From positions 186,001 through 250,000 of the forward strand of contig NZ_FTOH01000007.1 in the NCBI RefSeq assembly GCF_900156675.1: 64,000 nt of DNA. The letters run 5' to 3'. Of the stretch, positions 1 to 8,138 are shown in pieces. The DNA is from Thalassolituus maritimus (GTDB taxonomy: Bacteria > Pseudomonadota > Gammaproteobacteria > Pseudomonadales > Oceanobacteraceae). The notes under the pieces were generated by a model. The model was given only the letters and a program-made list of their open reading frames with translations, did not search any database and was not told the DNA's origin. The position numbers were made by a program, and so were the translations under genes. How positions within the stretch are numbered: position 1 is the first letter of the stretch; each line of letters opens with the position of its first letter.

Positions 1-1
1 T

Positions 2-268
2 CTTTTGCCTGCCGCACGAAAAGTGAATAACGAGAAGCGGGATAAAATTCCGACACCTGAGCTTTTGCGCAGTCGAAAAGAGGCTATCGTCGACCTCTGG
101 CAATTTGCTAATGAGGTTGAGCCAAAAGTCTTTCAGTTTGAGGTAGAGAGGACTTTAGGTAAGTTCCATAAGTCGTGTTGGGAGCAAGAGCTTTTTCAAT
201 ATATGTCTGAGCGAGCAGCTGTGGCGATATATCGGCGTGGCGAGACTGCGTGGAATTATGGTGCTTGA
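2..268 (+). CDS. Hypothetical protein, C-terminal part (5' end outside window)
   Basis: The reading frame is open from the window edge to a TGA at 266-268. The only start visible is a TTG at position 5 with no ribosome-binding site in view, so this is probably the tail of a longer gene. The visible 88 codons give a charged, soluble sequence with no membrane segment, signal peptide or motif I recognise; it ends near ETAWNYGA. It lies on the opposite strand to, and converges with, the methionine-salvage operon. No function is assigned. Composition looks like real coding sequence, but it could be spurious. Confidence 0.45.
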   Translation, partial: LLPAARKVNNEKRDKIPTPELLRSRKEAIVDLWQFANEVEPKVFQFEVERTLGKFHKSCWEQELFQYMSERAAVAIYRRGETAWNYGA

Positions 269-411
269 GAGCAATTCAGGTGTGCACTGCAAACCCCATG
301 GTTTATTCGAGAGGTTTCTTGATTACCAAAGCCGCGTCGGGGATATGATCCCCTCTCACAAGGGAGGCGCGGTAGGGTGCGCAGTGCGCGCATCAAACCA
401 GTAGAAGAATC

Positions 412-1119
412 TCAGATCTCTGCAAAACCCTTCACGGCTTTATGCTCAGCATCCGCCGGTATGCCGTCTTCACGAACCAACCACACAGTCTGCATTCCGG
501 CTTCTTTCGCGGCATCCAGTTCTTCTTTGATGTCTGACAAAAACAGCACGTCTTTGGCGTTTAATCCGGCGTGTGTTTTCTGCAGTTCAGCAAGGATATT
601 CCGATAAGACTGAGTCTCGCGTTTGCCGCCCATCAAGGTATCGAAATGGCCTTTAAATAAAGGCAGCAGGTTGCCATCCTGCGAGTAGCCGAAGAAGAGT
701 TCCTGGGCTTTTACCGAGCCTGAGGAATAAACGTACAGTGGCAGGCCGCTGTCGTACCATTTTTTCAGGTATTCGGTGGCGTCCGGGTAGATGTGCGCTT
801 GGTAGTCGCCATTTTCATACCCGGTTTTCCAGATCAGGCCTTGCAGGGCTTTGAGTGGGGTGGCTTTGCGGTCTTCGCTGATCCATTGCATCAGTTTGGC
901 GATGAGTGCATCCGTATTGTCTGCATTAATTGCGTCACCGTCTTCTGCAGCGAGTTCTGCCGTCTGTTGCAGGGCGGTCTGAACTTTTTCGTCGTTAATA
1001 TTTTCTTTTACGAACGCGGGCAGGTGGTCTGCCGCGTACGGGAAAAGTACGTCTTTAACGAAAGAGATCGAAGACGTGGTGCCTTCGATATCGGTCAGGA
1101 TCAGTTTGACGTTCTGCAT
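412..1119 (-). CDS. mtnC: Enolase-phosphatase E1 (methionine salvage)
   Basis: A 235-residue HAD-superfamily protein. The nucleophile motif is LTDIEGTTS with Asp10 and Glu12, the DxEGT form typical of MtnC. The motif II region is YSSGSVKAQ and the acidic motif III region is LFLSDIKEELDAA. In the family it enolises 2,3-diketo-5-methylthiopentyl-1-phosphate and removes phosphate to give acireductone. It is the last gene of the minus-strand order mtnA-mtnB-mtnD-mtnC and starts 7 bp after the mtnD stop, so transcription in one operon is likely. Length is normal and nothing looks broken. Confidence 0.95.
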   Translation of the reverse strand: MQNVKLILTDIEGTTSSISFVKDVLFPYAADHLPAFVKENINDEKVQTALQQTAELAAEDGDAINADNTDALIAKLMQWISEDRKATPLKALQGLIWKTGYENGDYQAHIYPDATEYLKKWYDSGLPLYVYSSGSVKAQELFFGYSQDGNLLPLFKGHFDTLMGGKRETQSYRNILAELQKTHAGLNAKDVLFLSDIKEELDAAKEAGMQTVWLVREDGIPADAEHKAVKGFAEI

Positions 1120-1126
1120 AGCGGAA

Positions 1127-1672
1127 TCAGTTTTCTAAACGGTTAAAGCGGTCGGCAATATCGCTGCCGGTGAAGTTCGCGACCCAGCCTTCCGGGTTGT
1201 TGAACAGGCGGATGGCGATAAAGTTCGGGTTCGGGCCCATGTCGAACCAGTGGGTGGTGTTCGCTGGCACGCTGATGAGGTCGCCTTGGGTGCACAGCAC
1301 TTCGTAGACTTTTTCGCCGATGTGCAGGGTGAACAGGCCTTCGCCACCGACGAAGAAACGTACTTCGTCTTCGCTGTGGGTGTGTTCGCTCAGGAACTTC
1401 TGACGGAATTCGCCTTTCTGAGAGTGATCGGCGCTGAGGCTGATAACGTCCACCGTCTGGTAGCCATCGTTTTTCTTCAGGCGGTCGATGTCTTTCTGGT
1501 AGGCCGCGATGACCTCTTCTTGTGGCGCACCCGGCTCAAGTTCTGCGTCGGTTTCCCACTGTTCGTAACGCACACCAGCTTCTGCCAGTTTTGCGGCCAT
1601 TTTTTCTTTGTTGTCGGTGGTGAACAACAGGTTGGTGACGTCGTGGTCTGTGTATACGCGGAGTACGCTCAT
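1127..1672 (-). CDS. mtnD: Acireductone dioxygenase
   Basis: A 181-residue cupin. The metal ligands expected for the family are present: His97, His99 and Glu103 in EHTHSEDEVRFF, and His141 in PANTTHWFD. In the family the Fe(II) form splits acireductone into formate and 2-keto-4-methylthiobutyrate, the methionine precursor, while a Ni form makes an off-pathway product. It sits between mtnB (7-bp gap) and mtnC (7-bp gap), consistent with translation in a tight operon. Which metal is used in vivo cannot be read from the sequence. Confidence 0.96.
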   Translation of the reverse strand: MSVLRVYTDHDVTNLLFTTDNKEKMAAKLAEAGVRYEQWETDAELEPGAPQEEVIAAYQKDIDRLKKNDGYQTVDVISLSADHSQKGEFRQKFLSEHTHSEDEVRFFVGGEGLFTLHIGEKVYEVLCTQGDLISVPANTTHWFDMGPNPNFIAIRLFNNPEGWVANFTGSDIADRFNRLEN

Positions 1673-1679
1673 AGTGGCC

Positions 1680-2324
1680 TCACGGTTGGCGTATTTTTAA
1701 TAATTCGAGTTGGTAACCTAACAGGTGTTCGAGCGCCTCAAGATGGCGGTAACACTCTGCGAGTTCTTTGCCCCAGGTATAAACCCCGTGGCCACGGATC
1801 AGGTAGGCATGTCCCTGACCGTGTTCCTGCATATGCGTTTCTACCTGCGCAGACAGGCGGTCGATGTCCTGATCGTTTGGAAAAATCGGGAAGGTGACGA
1901 TACCTTCGTGGGTGGTCTCGCCAGCGAAAGCTTTCTGCAGTTCCCAGCCAGTAATGCTCAGGCTGTTTTCTTTCCAGATCTGCGACAGTAACACGACGGT
2001 CGGTGAGTGCGTATGCAGCACGGCGCCGATATTGCCATCGCGTCGATACAGTTGCGTGTGCAGGCCGGTTTCTGCCGAAGGCTTACCTTCTGACAGTGGT
2101 TTGCCGTCCATGTTCACCGCCAGAATATCGGCTGGGGTCAGCTCGCCTTTGTGTTTGCCGGAGCTGGTGAGGGCACAGACGTCTTCGTTCAAGCGTACAG
2201 AGTAGTTTGAGCTGGTGGCGGGCGACCAGTTGTTACCGTAGAGAATACGGCCGTATCGGCAGAGTTCTTCGGCGGCTTTCTGGAAGTCTGCCTTGTTGAA
2301 TGCGGCTTTGTTGTAAGCAGTCAT
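1680..2324 (-). CDS. mtnB: Methylthioribulose-1-phosphate dehydratase
   Basis: A 214-residue class II aldolase-fold zinc enzyme. The zinc ligands expected for the family are visible as His104 and His106 in VLHTHSPT and His179 in YLIRGHGVYTWG. It dehydrates 5-methylthioribulose-1-phosphate to the 2,3-diketo intermediate used by MtnC. The start ATG follows the mtnA stop by 14 bp. It resembles araD/fucA-type aldolases in fold, but the operon with mtnA, mtnD and mtnC fixes the role. Confidence 0.94.
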   Translation of the reverse strand: MTAYNKAAFNKADFQKAAEELCRYGRILYGNNWSPATSSNYSVRLNEDVCALTSSGKHKGELTPADILAVNMDGKPLSEGKPSAETGLHTQLYRRDGNIGAVLHTHSPTVVLLSQIWKENSLSITGWELQKAFAGETTHEGIVTFPIFPNDQDIDRLSAQVETHMQEHGQGHAYLIRGHGVYTWGKELAECYRHLEALEHLLGYQLELLKIRQP

Positions 2325-2338
2325 AAGTCGCTACCTGC

Positions 2339-3343
2339 TCAGCTGTTGACCATAACGGCGATATTTTCCACCGTTGGATTTTCGACAAAGCCTTTCTCGG
2401 TCACGATAGCGTCGATCAGCTCCGCCGGTGTAACATCGAACGATGGATTGATCGCTTCACAGCCTTCTGGCGCAATTGGCTGGCCGTTAAGAGACGTCAC
2501 TTCTGACATCGGGCGCTGTTCAATCGGGATGGCATTGCCGCTGTCGAGTGTCAGGTCGAAAGTCGTGGTCGGTGCGGCAACCATGACTTTCATGCCGTGG
2601 TGTTTGGCTAAAACTGCCAGGCTGTAAGTACCAATTTTGTTGGCAACGTCGCCGTTGGCGGTGATGCGGTCGGCACCGACAATCACCCAGTCTGCGCCGT
2701 TAGCACGGAACAGTTGCGCGGCTGCGCCATCACACACCAGTTTCACCGGAATATTATCCTGCATCAGCTCCCATGCGGTTAAGCGTGCGCCTTGCAGCCA
2801 GGGGCGGGTTTCACCGGCGTATACCTGGGTGATTTTTCCGTCGGCGTAGGCCGAGCGGATGATGCCCAATGCGGTACCGTGGCCACCGGTTGCCAGTGCG
2901 CCTGTGTTGCAGTGGGTGTAAATGCGGCTGCCTTCTTTAATCAGCGAAGCGCCAAACTGCCCCATAGCCAAATTAGCAGCGATGTCTTCTTCGTGAATCT
3001 TTTTCGCTTCGGCGACCAGTGCGTGTGGGTCTTCGGTACCCAGGCTGGCCATGCGCTCCAGTGCCCAGAACAGGTTAACGGCGGTTGGGCGGGATTCTGC
3101 CAATACTTTATAGGCTTCGCCAAGATCACGGCCGTTTAAAGCATCCAGTGCGTAACCGTAGGCGGCGGTGATACCGATGGCAGGTGCGCCACGCACGACC
3201 ATGTCACGGATGGCATCAGCAACATCATTGGCGGTGGTGTATTCATGCACTGTGTGAGTGTGCGGCAGTACGCGCTGATCTAAAAGATGCAGCGATTGGC
3301 CGCGCCATTCGATGGCATGAAACGATGATGAATGCGCTGTCAT
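2339..3343 (-). CDS. mtnA: Methylthioribose-1-phosphate isomerase
   Basis: An eIF-2B-alpha-like aldose-ketose isomerase of 334 residues. Conserved blocks are [28 protein letters not shown] (catalytic Cys), [16 protein letters not shown] and [13 protein letters not shown] (catalytic Asp). It converts methylthioribose-1-phosphate to methylthioribulose-1-phosphate. I chose the ATG at 3343; a GTG three codons upstream at 3352 is also in frame. It is first in the mtnABDC operon. No mtnK or mtnP is visible here, so the phosphorylated substrate must be supplied by genes elsewhere. Confidence 0.95.
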   Translation of the reverse strand: MTAHSSSFHAIEWRGQSLHLLDQRVLPHTHTVHEYTTANDVADAIRDMVVRGAPAIGITAAYGYALDALNGRDLGEAYKVLAESRPTAVNLFWALERMASLGTEDPHALVAEAKKIHEEDIAANLAMGQFGASLIKEGSRIYTHCNTGALATGGHGTALGIIRSAYADGKITQVYAGETRPWLQGARLTAWELMQDNIPVKLVCDGAAAQLFRANGADWVIVGADRITANGDVANKIGTYSLAVLAKHHGMKVMVAAPTTTFDLTLDSGNAIPIEQRPMSEVTSLNGQPIAPEGCEAINPSFDVTPAELIDAIVTEKGFVENPTVENIAVMVNS

Positions 3344-3634
3344 AGGTAACACCAGACCGAGGGGTTAAAGCGCCGCATTTTACACCGGTTCAGCTTAACT
3401 TGTCGTGTGTGTCGCTGCCGCATGTTGGACTCCACCACCGCGGAGGTGATCGCGGTCTTGGGTGAAGCATGAAGCGGCCCTTGTTGGCATGGGCGCCGGC
3501 AATAAAATTATTGCGGAGGTAACAACTGCGCCAGAATGGCTGTTTGCAGCCTTTGCCAGCAGGGATGCTGGCACAGAGTTTACAGGGATGTATTTACAAC
3601 GTGCTGCACTCAGACATTCTGGGGGTGTTCCGGG
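3344..3634. other. mtnA leader / pgi-mtnA intergenic region with inverted repeats
   Basis: About 290 bp without a credible gene. It contains a 7-2-7 inverted repeat GCAATAA/TTATTGC at 3499-3514 and an 8-bp stem TGCCAGCA/TGCTGGCA with a GGGA loop at about 3554-3575. The second lies next to TTTACAGGGATGTATTTACA, a stretch resembling dispersed intergenic repeats I associate with marine gammaproteobacteria (from memory, unverified). No SAM or SAH riboswitch core was recognised. The mtnA promoter must lie here on the minus strand, but no convincing -35/-10 pair was found. Confidence 0.45.
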
Positions 3635-5293
3635 TTACAGAAGCTTCTGCATGCGATGGAAGGCGTTAATCAGACCATTGGTCGATCCGTCGAAACCGTC
3701 CGGCGCGCTTTGTGATTCCAGAGCATCGAGTACTTTGTTGCCGAGCTTTTTACCCAGCTCCACACCCCACTGGTCGAATGAGTTAACGTCCCAGAGCATG
3801 CCCTGTGCGGCAACTTTATGCTCGTAAAGCGCAATCAGTGCACCAACCACCTGAGGCGTCGATTTCGGGAAGTACAGCGTGTTGGACGGGCGGTTACCCG
3901 GAATCACTTTATGTGGCGCCAGCACCATGGCTTCGGCTTTGCTCATGCCTGAAGCAACCAACTCTTCGATGGCTTCGTCTTCCGATTTGCCCTGCAACAG
4001 CGCCTGGCTCTGCGAGAGACAGTTAGATACCAGCATCGCATGGAAGTTATCAATCGGGTTGTGACTGTTCATCGGCATGATGAAGTCACAAGGCGAGAAG
4101 TGCGTGCCCTGGTGCAACAGCTGGTGGAACGCGTGCTGACCATTGGTACCCACACCGCCCCAGATCACCGGGCCGGTGTTGTAATTCACTTTGCTGCCAT
4201 CAATGGTCACGCTTTTGCCGTTACTTTCCATATCAAGCTGCTGCAGGTGCGCAGGCAGTGAGCGCAGGTAGTGATCGTACGGCAGGATGGCGTGTGAGTT
4301 CACACCGAAGAAGTTAACGTACCAGACACCCAGCAAGGCCATGATGACGGGCATATTGTGTTCGAGTGGGGCCGTGCGGAAATGCTCATCCATCAGGTAA
4401 GCACCGCGCAGCAGGTCGCGGAAGTTATCAATCCCTATGGCCAGTGCCAGCGGAAGACCGATGGCCGACCAGAGCGAATAACGACCGCCGACCCAGTCCC
4501 ACATCGGGAAGATATTCTCTTCAGAAATACCAAACGCTGTGGCTTTTTCGACGTTTGAAGACACCGCGGTGAAGTGCTTGCACAGGTCGCCTTCGGTACC
4601 GCCGTTATCAAGGAACCACTGTCGGCAGGCATTGGCATTCTTCAGGGTTTCCTGAGTACCAAAGGACTTCGACTGGATAATAAACAGGGTGGTCGCTGGA
4701 TCAAGTCGCTTCAGAATCTCAGTAATGTGCGAGCCGTCGATGTTGGCAAGGTAGTGAATGTTCAGGCGGCTGTCCCAGTAGGGCTTGAGCGCGCTGGAGG
4801 CCAGTTTCGGGCCGAGGAACGAACCACCGATACCGATGGATACCACGTCAGTAAAAGGCTTGTTGGTGTAGCCGCGCCATTGGTTACGACGGATCTTCCA
4901 GCAGAACTCTTCCATGCGATGAACTGTCTCGCGGATCTCTGGCATGATGTTTTCGCCGTCGACCATGATGTCGCGGTCGCCGAAGTTACGCAGAGCGGTG
5001 TGCAGTGCCGGACGGTTTTCGCTGCGGTTAATGGTTTCGCCATTGAACATGGCTCCGATTTTCGCTGGCAGGTCCTGCTCACGGGCAAGGCTCAGCAGCA
5101 GAGACATGGTGTCTTCGGTGATGCGGTTTTTGGAGTAGTCGAGGGTCAGGCCTGCAGCTTCAAGCTGGAAGGTGTCAAAGCGGTTGGGGTCTTCGTTAAA
5201 CCAGTCACGCATGTGGTGATCACTGATGCGGCTGTAGTGTTCCTGAAGGTCTTTCCACGCTGCTGACTGCGTCAGGCTTCCTGTGTATCCCAT
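3635..5293 (-). CDS. pgi: Glucose-6-phosphate isomerase
   Basis: A 552-residue protein of normal length for bacterial Pgi. Family blocks are VSIGIGGSFLGPKLA, FIIQSKSFGTQET, VGGRYSLWSAIGLPLA, the catalytic-His region LLHQGTHFSPCDF and the C-terminal Lys region FDQWGVELGKKLG. It interconverts glucose-6-phosphate and fructose-6-phosphate in the cytoplasm. It is transcribed toward the mtn operon and stands as a single gene. A terminator-like hairpin just upstream belongs to panD rather than to pgi. Confidence 0.97.
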   Translation of the reverse strand: MGYTGSLTQSAAWKDLQEHYSRISDHHMRDWFNEDPNRFDTFQLEAAGLTLDYSKNRITEDTMSLLLSLAREQDLPAKIGAMFNGETINRSENRPALHTALRNFGDRDIMVDGENIMPEIRETVHRMEEFCWKIRRNQWRGYTNKPFTDVVSIGIGGSFLGPKLASSALKPYWDSRLNIHYLANIDGSHITEILKRLDPATTLFIIQSKSFGTQETLKNANACRQWFLDNGGTEGDLCKHFTAVSSNVEKATAFGISEENIFPMWDWVGGRYSLWSAIGLPLALAIGIDNFRDLLRGAYLMDEHFRTAPLEHNMPVIMALLGVWYVNFFGVNSHAILPYDHYLRSLPAHLQQLDMESNGKSVTIDGSKVNYNTGPVIWGGVGTNGQHAFHQLLHQGTHFSPCDFIMPMNSHNPIDNFHAMLVSNCLSQSQALLQGKSEDEAIEELVASGMSKAEAMVLAPHKVIPGNRPSNTLYFPKSTPQVVGALIALYEHKVAAQGMLWDVNSFDQWGVELGKKLGNKVLDALESQSAPDGFDGSTNGLINAFHRMQKLL

Positions 5294-5354
5294 TGGTTTT
5301 CCTGCACTTTTTCCGTAATTATTGAATTGAGTATACGGTGTGGGTAATCAACGG

Positions 5355-5386
5355 GCAAAAAAAGACCGCCCGGAGGCGGCCTTTGT
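5355..5386 (-). terminator. Intrinsic terminator after panD
   Basis: Read on the minus strand, a CCGCC/GGCGG stem with flanking A-T pairs and a four-base loop is followed by a run of seven T. It lies 25 bp past the panD stop codon and 60 bp before the pgi start, so it should isolate panD from pgi. Confidence 0.85.
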
Positions 5387-5411
5387 GGTCAGTTTGGCAG
5401 TGATCGTGTGA

Positions 5412-5792
5412 TCAGGCCACCTGAACCGGAATGTCGAAGCTGGTGTGGCTGACAGTGTTGTCTTCGTTCATGTACACCATCTTTGGCTTAAAGGTTGCCA
5501 GTTCTTCTTCGCTGTAGTTGCCATAAGCGCAGATGATGATGCGGTCGCCAACACTGGCGTGGTGCGCAGCTGCACCGTTTACAGAGATAATGCCTGAGTC
5601 GTCTTCGCCACGAATGATATAGGTGGTGAAGCGCTGGCCGTTATCAATGTTGTAGATCTGGATTTGTTCAAACTCACGCATGCCCGTTAGTTCGAGCAGC
5701 TTGCCGTCAATGGCACAAGAGCCTTCATAATTCAGCACAGAGTGAGTCACACGTGCCTGGTGAAGCTTGGCTTTCAGCATGATGGTTTGCAT
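5412..5792 (-). CDS. panD: Aspartate 1-decarboxylase proenzyme
   Basis: A 126-residue pyruvoyl enzyme. The self-cleavage site Gly24-Ser25 lies in NYEGSCAID, and the block [17 protein letters not shown] and the C-terminal IPVQVA match the E. coli protein as I recall it. It makes beta-alanine from aspartate for pantothenate synthesis. I chose the ATG at 5792, preceded by GAAGGG, because the resulting N-terminus ([12 protein letters not shown]) aligns with known PanD; a longer start five codons upstream is less likely. It is downstream of panB-panC but separated by about 120 bp with its own palindrome and terminator. Confidence 0.94.
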   Translation of the reverse strand: MQTIMLKAKLHQARVTHSVLNYEGSCAIDGKLLELTGMREFEQIQIYNIDNGQRFTTYIIRGEDDSGIISVNGAAAHHASVGDRIIICAYGNYSEEELATFKPKMVYMNEDNTVSHTSFDIPVQVA

Positions 5793-5838
5793 GGGTAAAC
5801 CCTTCAAGTTCTCTGTTCGGACAATCCAAATCCGCGTT

Positions 5839-5852
5839 GAAACACGTGTTTC
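5839..5852. promoter_or_regulatory. 14-bp perfect palindrome upstream of panD
   Basis: GAAACACGTGTTTC is a perfect palindrome centred about 54 bp upstream of the panD start codon, in the panC-panD gap. The position suits an operator or a small hairpin in the leader. The binding protein is unknown. Confidence 0.4.
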
Positions 5853-5911
5853 TGGCGGCTGTCTGAACTGTTCATTTTCTGGCCTATAGGCGTAAGGCGC
5901 GGAAGTATGCC

Positions 5912-6772
5912 CTAAACAATCCCGCGATTCAACGTTACGACCAGATTATCAATAAGGCGCGCATTGCCTAAAAATGCTGCCCCCAGAATGACCACCTCGG
6001 CAACCCCTGATACCGCTGGGCTCAGGTCTGTGGCGGATCTTACTTCGACATAGTCTGGGCGGAATCCGCGCTCTTCAAGGCGAAGACTAGCCGCGCTCAG
6101 GCTATTTTCCAGTGACTCACCGGCGTTCAGTGCGTCGGCAATTTCGTTCAGTGTCTTGTAGAGTCCGGTGGCAAGCTGGCGCTCTTCGTCCGTCAGGTAG
6201 CCGTTGCGTGAACTCAGGGCCAGTCCGTCTTCCGCGCGGGCAGTCGGGACGGTGACCACCTCCACTGGAATACACAGGTCGTTGACCATTTTCTTGATCA
6301 CAGCGACCTGCTGGAAGTCTTTTTCACCAAAGAAGGCGGCATCAGGCAGTACCTGATTAAACAGCTTGGTGACCACCGTAGAAACGCCATCGAAGTGCCC
6401 TGGGCGACTGCCACCGCACAGGCCTTCAGAGACCACTGGCACGTGGACAATGCTTTGCTCGTCCTGGCCGTTCGGATACATCTCGTCGACGTCCGGTGCG
6501 AACAGCAGGTCACAGTCGGCCGCAGCGAGCTTTTCCTGATCCTGTGGCAGGGTGCGTGGATAGCGCTGTAGATCAGTTTTGTCGTTGAACTGGAGCGGAT
6601 TCACGAAAATGCTGCTGACGACGTAATCGGTCTCAGCGTTGGCGCGATCAACCAGGCTGATGTGGCCCGCGTGAAGGTTCCCCATCGTCGGTACGAAACC
6701 AATACGTTTTCCGCTCATACGAGCGTTGCGGACGTGTTCCCGCAGTTCGGCAATGGTATGGACGGTGATCAT
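5912..6772 (-). CDS. panC: Pantothenate synthetase (pantoate-beta-alanine ligase)
   Basis: A 286-residue nucleotidyltransferase-fold enzyme. The ATP-binding HIGH-type motif is in [15 protein letters not shown], and the KMSKS-equivalent region is [22 protein letters not shown] is also typical. It condenses pantoate with beta-alanine using ATP. Its ATG overlaps the panB TGA by four bases, so panB and panC are translationally coupled. The product of panD downstream is its second substrate. Confidence 0.96.
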   Translation of the reverse strand: MITVHTIAELREHVRNARMSGKRIGFVPTMGNLHAGHISLVDRANAETDYVVSSIFVNPLQFNDKTDLQRYPRTLPQDQEKLAAADCDLLFAPDVDEMYPNGQDEQSIVHVPVVSEGLCGGSRPGHFDGVSTVVTKLFNQVLPDAAFFGEKDFQQVAVIKKMVNDLCIPVEVVTVPTARAEDGLALSSRNGYLTDEERQLATGLYKTLNEIADALNAGESLENSLSAASLRLEERGFRPDYVEVRSATDLSPAVSGVAEVVILGAAFLGNARLIDNLVVTLNRGIV

Positions 6773-7578
6773 GCATCGAATCCATGTTCTGGGGCCGGGA
6801 AGCTGCCATCGCGGACTTCGTCAGCGTAGGCTTTGATCGCCTCTGGCACATTGCGGCCACCGGTCATGTAGTTTTTCACAAACTTCGGGATGTGCTGAGT
6901 ATTGAGGCCCAGCATGTCGTAGCAGACCAGCACCTGAGCATCTGTGTCTGAACCTGCACCAATGCCGACGACAGGTACGTTAACCGCTTCTGTAATGCGC
7001 TTCGCCAGAGGGCTGGGAACACACTCAAGCAGGATAATATCGGCCCCGGCTTCGGCCAGAGCAATGGAGTGCGCGACCATGGCGTCGGCTTTCTCTTCTT
7101 CACGGCCCTGAACGCGATAACCGCCCATTTTGTTAACTGCCTGCGGCGTAAGGCCGAGGTGGGCACATACAGGTACGCCCTGACGAGCCAGGCTTTCTAC
7201 AAGTGGCACCAGCCAGTCATCGCCTTCGACTTTAACCATGTGAGCACCGGCCTGCATGACAGCACGAGCGCTGTCTACGCCTGTTGCTATATCACCGTAA
7301 GTCATAAATGGCAGGTCGGTCATGATCAGTGCCTGGCGTTCAGCGCGGGCGTTACCACGTGCTACAGCAGCCGTGTGATAGACCATTTCTTCCAGTGTGA
7401 CTGGAATCGTACTGGTCTGGCCCTGAATTACGTTACCGAGTGAATCACCAACCAGCAGAGCCTCAACACCTGCATCGGCGGCCAGTTGGGCGAAGGTGGC
7501 ATCGTACGCGGTCAGTACAGAAAACTTCTGACCCTTGTCTTTCATGCTTTGTAACGTGCGGATGCTGATAGCGCTCAT
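6769..7578 (-). CDS. panB: 3-methyl-2-oxobutanoate hydroxymethyltransferase
   Basis: A 269-residue TIM-barrel enzyme that makes ketopantoate from 2-oxoisovalerate and methylene-tetrahydrofolate. Visible family motifs are LVGDSLGNVIQGQ (metal-binding Asp), VKVEGDD, VCAHLGLTPQ and VVGIGAGSDTDAQVLV. It is first of the panBC pair. A 60-bp gap separates it from folK upstream on the same strand. Pairing a folate gene with the folate-using first pantothenate step is a common proteobacterial arrangement. Confidence 0.96.
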   Translation of the reverse strand: MSAISIRTLQSMKDKGQKFSVLTAYDATFAQLAADAGVEALLVGDSLGNVIQGQTSTIPVTLEEMVYHTAAVARGNARAERQALIMTDLPFMTYGDIATGVDSARAVMQAGAHMVKVEGDDWLVPLVESLARQGVPVCAHLGLTPQAVNKMGGYRVQGREEEKADAMVAHSIALAEAGADIILLECVPSPLAKRITEAVNVPVVGIGAGSDTDAQVLVCYDMLGLNTQHIPKFVKNYMTGGRNVPEAIKAYADEVRDGSFPAPEHGFDA

Positions 7579-7638
7579 GCTGTTTGTTCTCCGGTAATCC
7601 CGATACGCGGGTAATGGGCGTATGGTGCGGATTGTGGG

Positions 7639-8133
7639 TTATAAGTCAATAACGGGCGATTGCAACTTGTGCAGATCGCCGTCAAATTCAGGCTGGATCT
7701 GACTGAGCCTTTGCCCGTCAGGTAAGGTGAGATCCGGCGCAATCTCCAGTAATGGGGTCACCACGAAAGAGCGGTTCGCCATTTCGTGGTGAGGAAGATT
7801 CAGGCGTTCTGAATTCAGTGTTTCATTGCCGTACAGAAGGATATCGAGGTCGATGCAGCGTTCGCCCCAGTGGCGGTGTTTTATCCGGCCCTGGGTCTTT
7901 TCAATCGCCTGCAGGGCATCGAGGAGATCCAGAGGCGCCAGAGTTGTCTCAAGTTCGGCGACGGCATTCACGTAGTCGGGCTGATCTTCAGGGCCAAGCG
8001 GCGCGCTGCCATAAAGAGAAGAGCAGCGGATGAGCTGAGTCTCTGGCAGAGCTTTCAGTGTTCGCAGGGCGATATGAATCTGCTCGATGGGCCCGTCGAT
8101 GTTAGCCCCAAGCCCGATATAAACCGTGGTCAT
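7639..8133 (-). CDS. folK: 2-amino-4-hydroxy-6-hydroxymethyldihydropteridine pyrophosphokinase
   Basis: A 164-residue HPPK. The N-terminal YIGLGANIDGP and the signature HRHWGERCIDLDILLYG, with the metal-binding DLD, are diagnostic. It transfers pyrophosphate from ATP to the pterin in folate synthesis. It starts 5 bp after the pcnB stop, so pcnB-folK form an operon, as they do in Pseudomonas. The length is usual. Confidence 0.95.
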   Translation of the reverse strand: MTTVYIGLGANIDGPIEQIHIALRTLKALPETQLIRCSSLYGSAPLGPEDQPDYVNAVAELETTLAPLDLLDALQAIEKTQGRIKHRHWGERCIDLDILLYGNETLNSERLNLPHHEMANRSFVVTPLLEIAPDLTLPDGQRLSQIQPEFDGDLHKLQSPVIDL

Positions 8134-8138
8134 TGGGG

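Noticed and set aside
1250-1897. 215-codon plus-strand frame opposite mtnD/mtnB
   Set aside because: Antisense shadow of two clear enzyme genes; Phe/Val-rich composition typical of reverse-complement reading.
3353-3634. SAM or SAH riboswitch upstream of mtnA
   Set aside because: Looked for because mtn genes are sometimes riboswitch-controlled; no conserved core sequence or matching stem order was recognised.
3462-3827. 121-codon plus-strand frame between mtnA and pgi
   Set aside because: It runs antisense into pgi, its first half lies in the hairpin-rich intergenic stretch, and it resembles no family I know.
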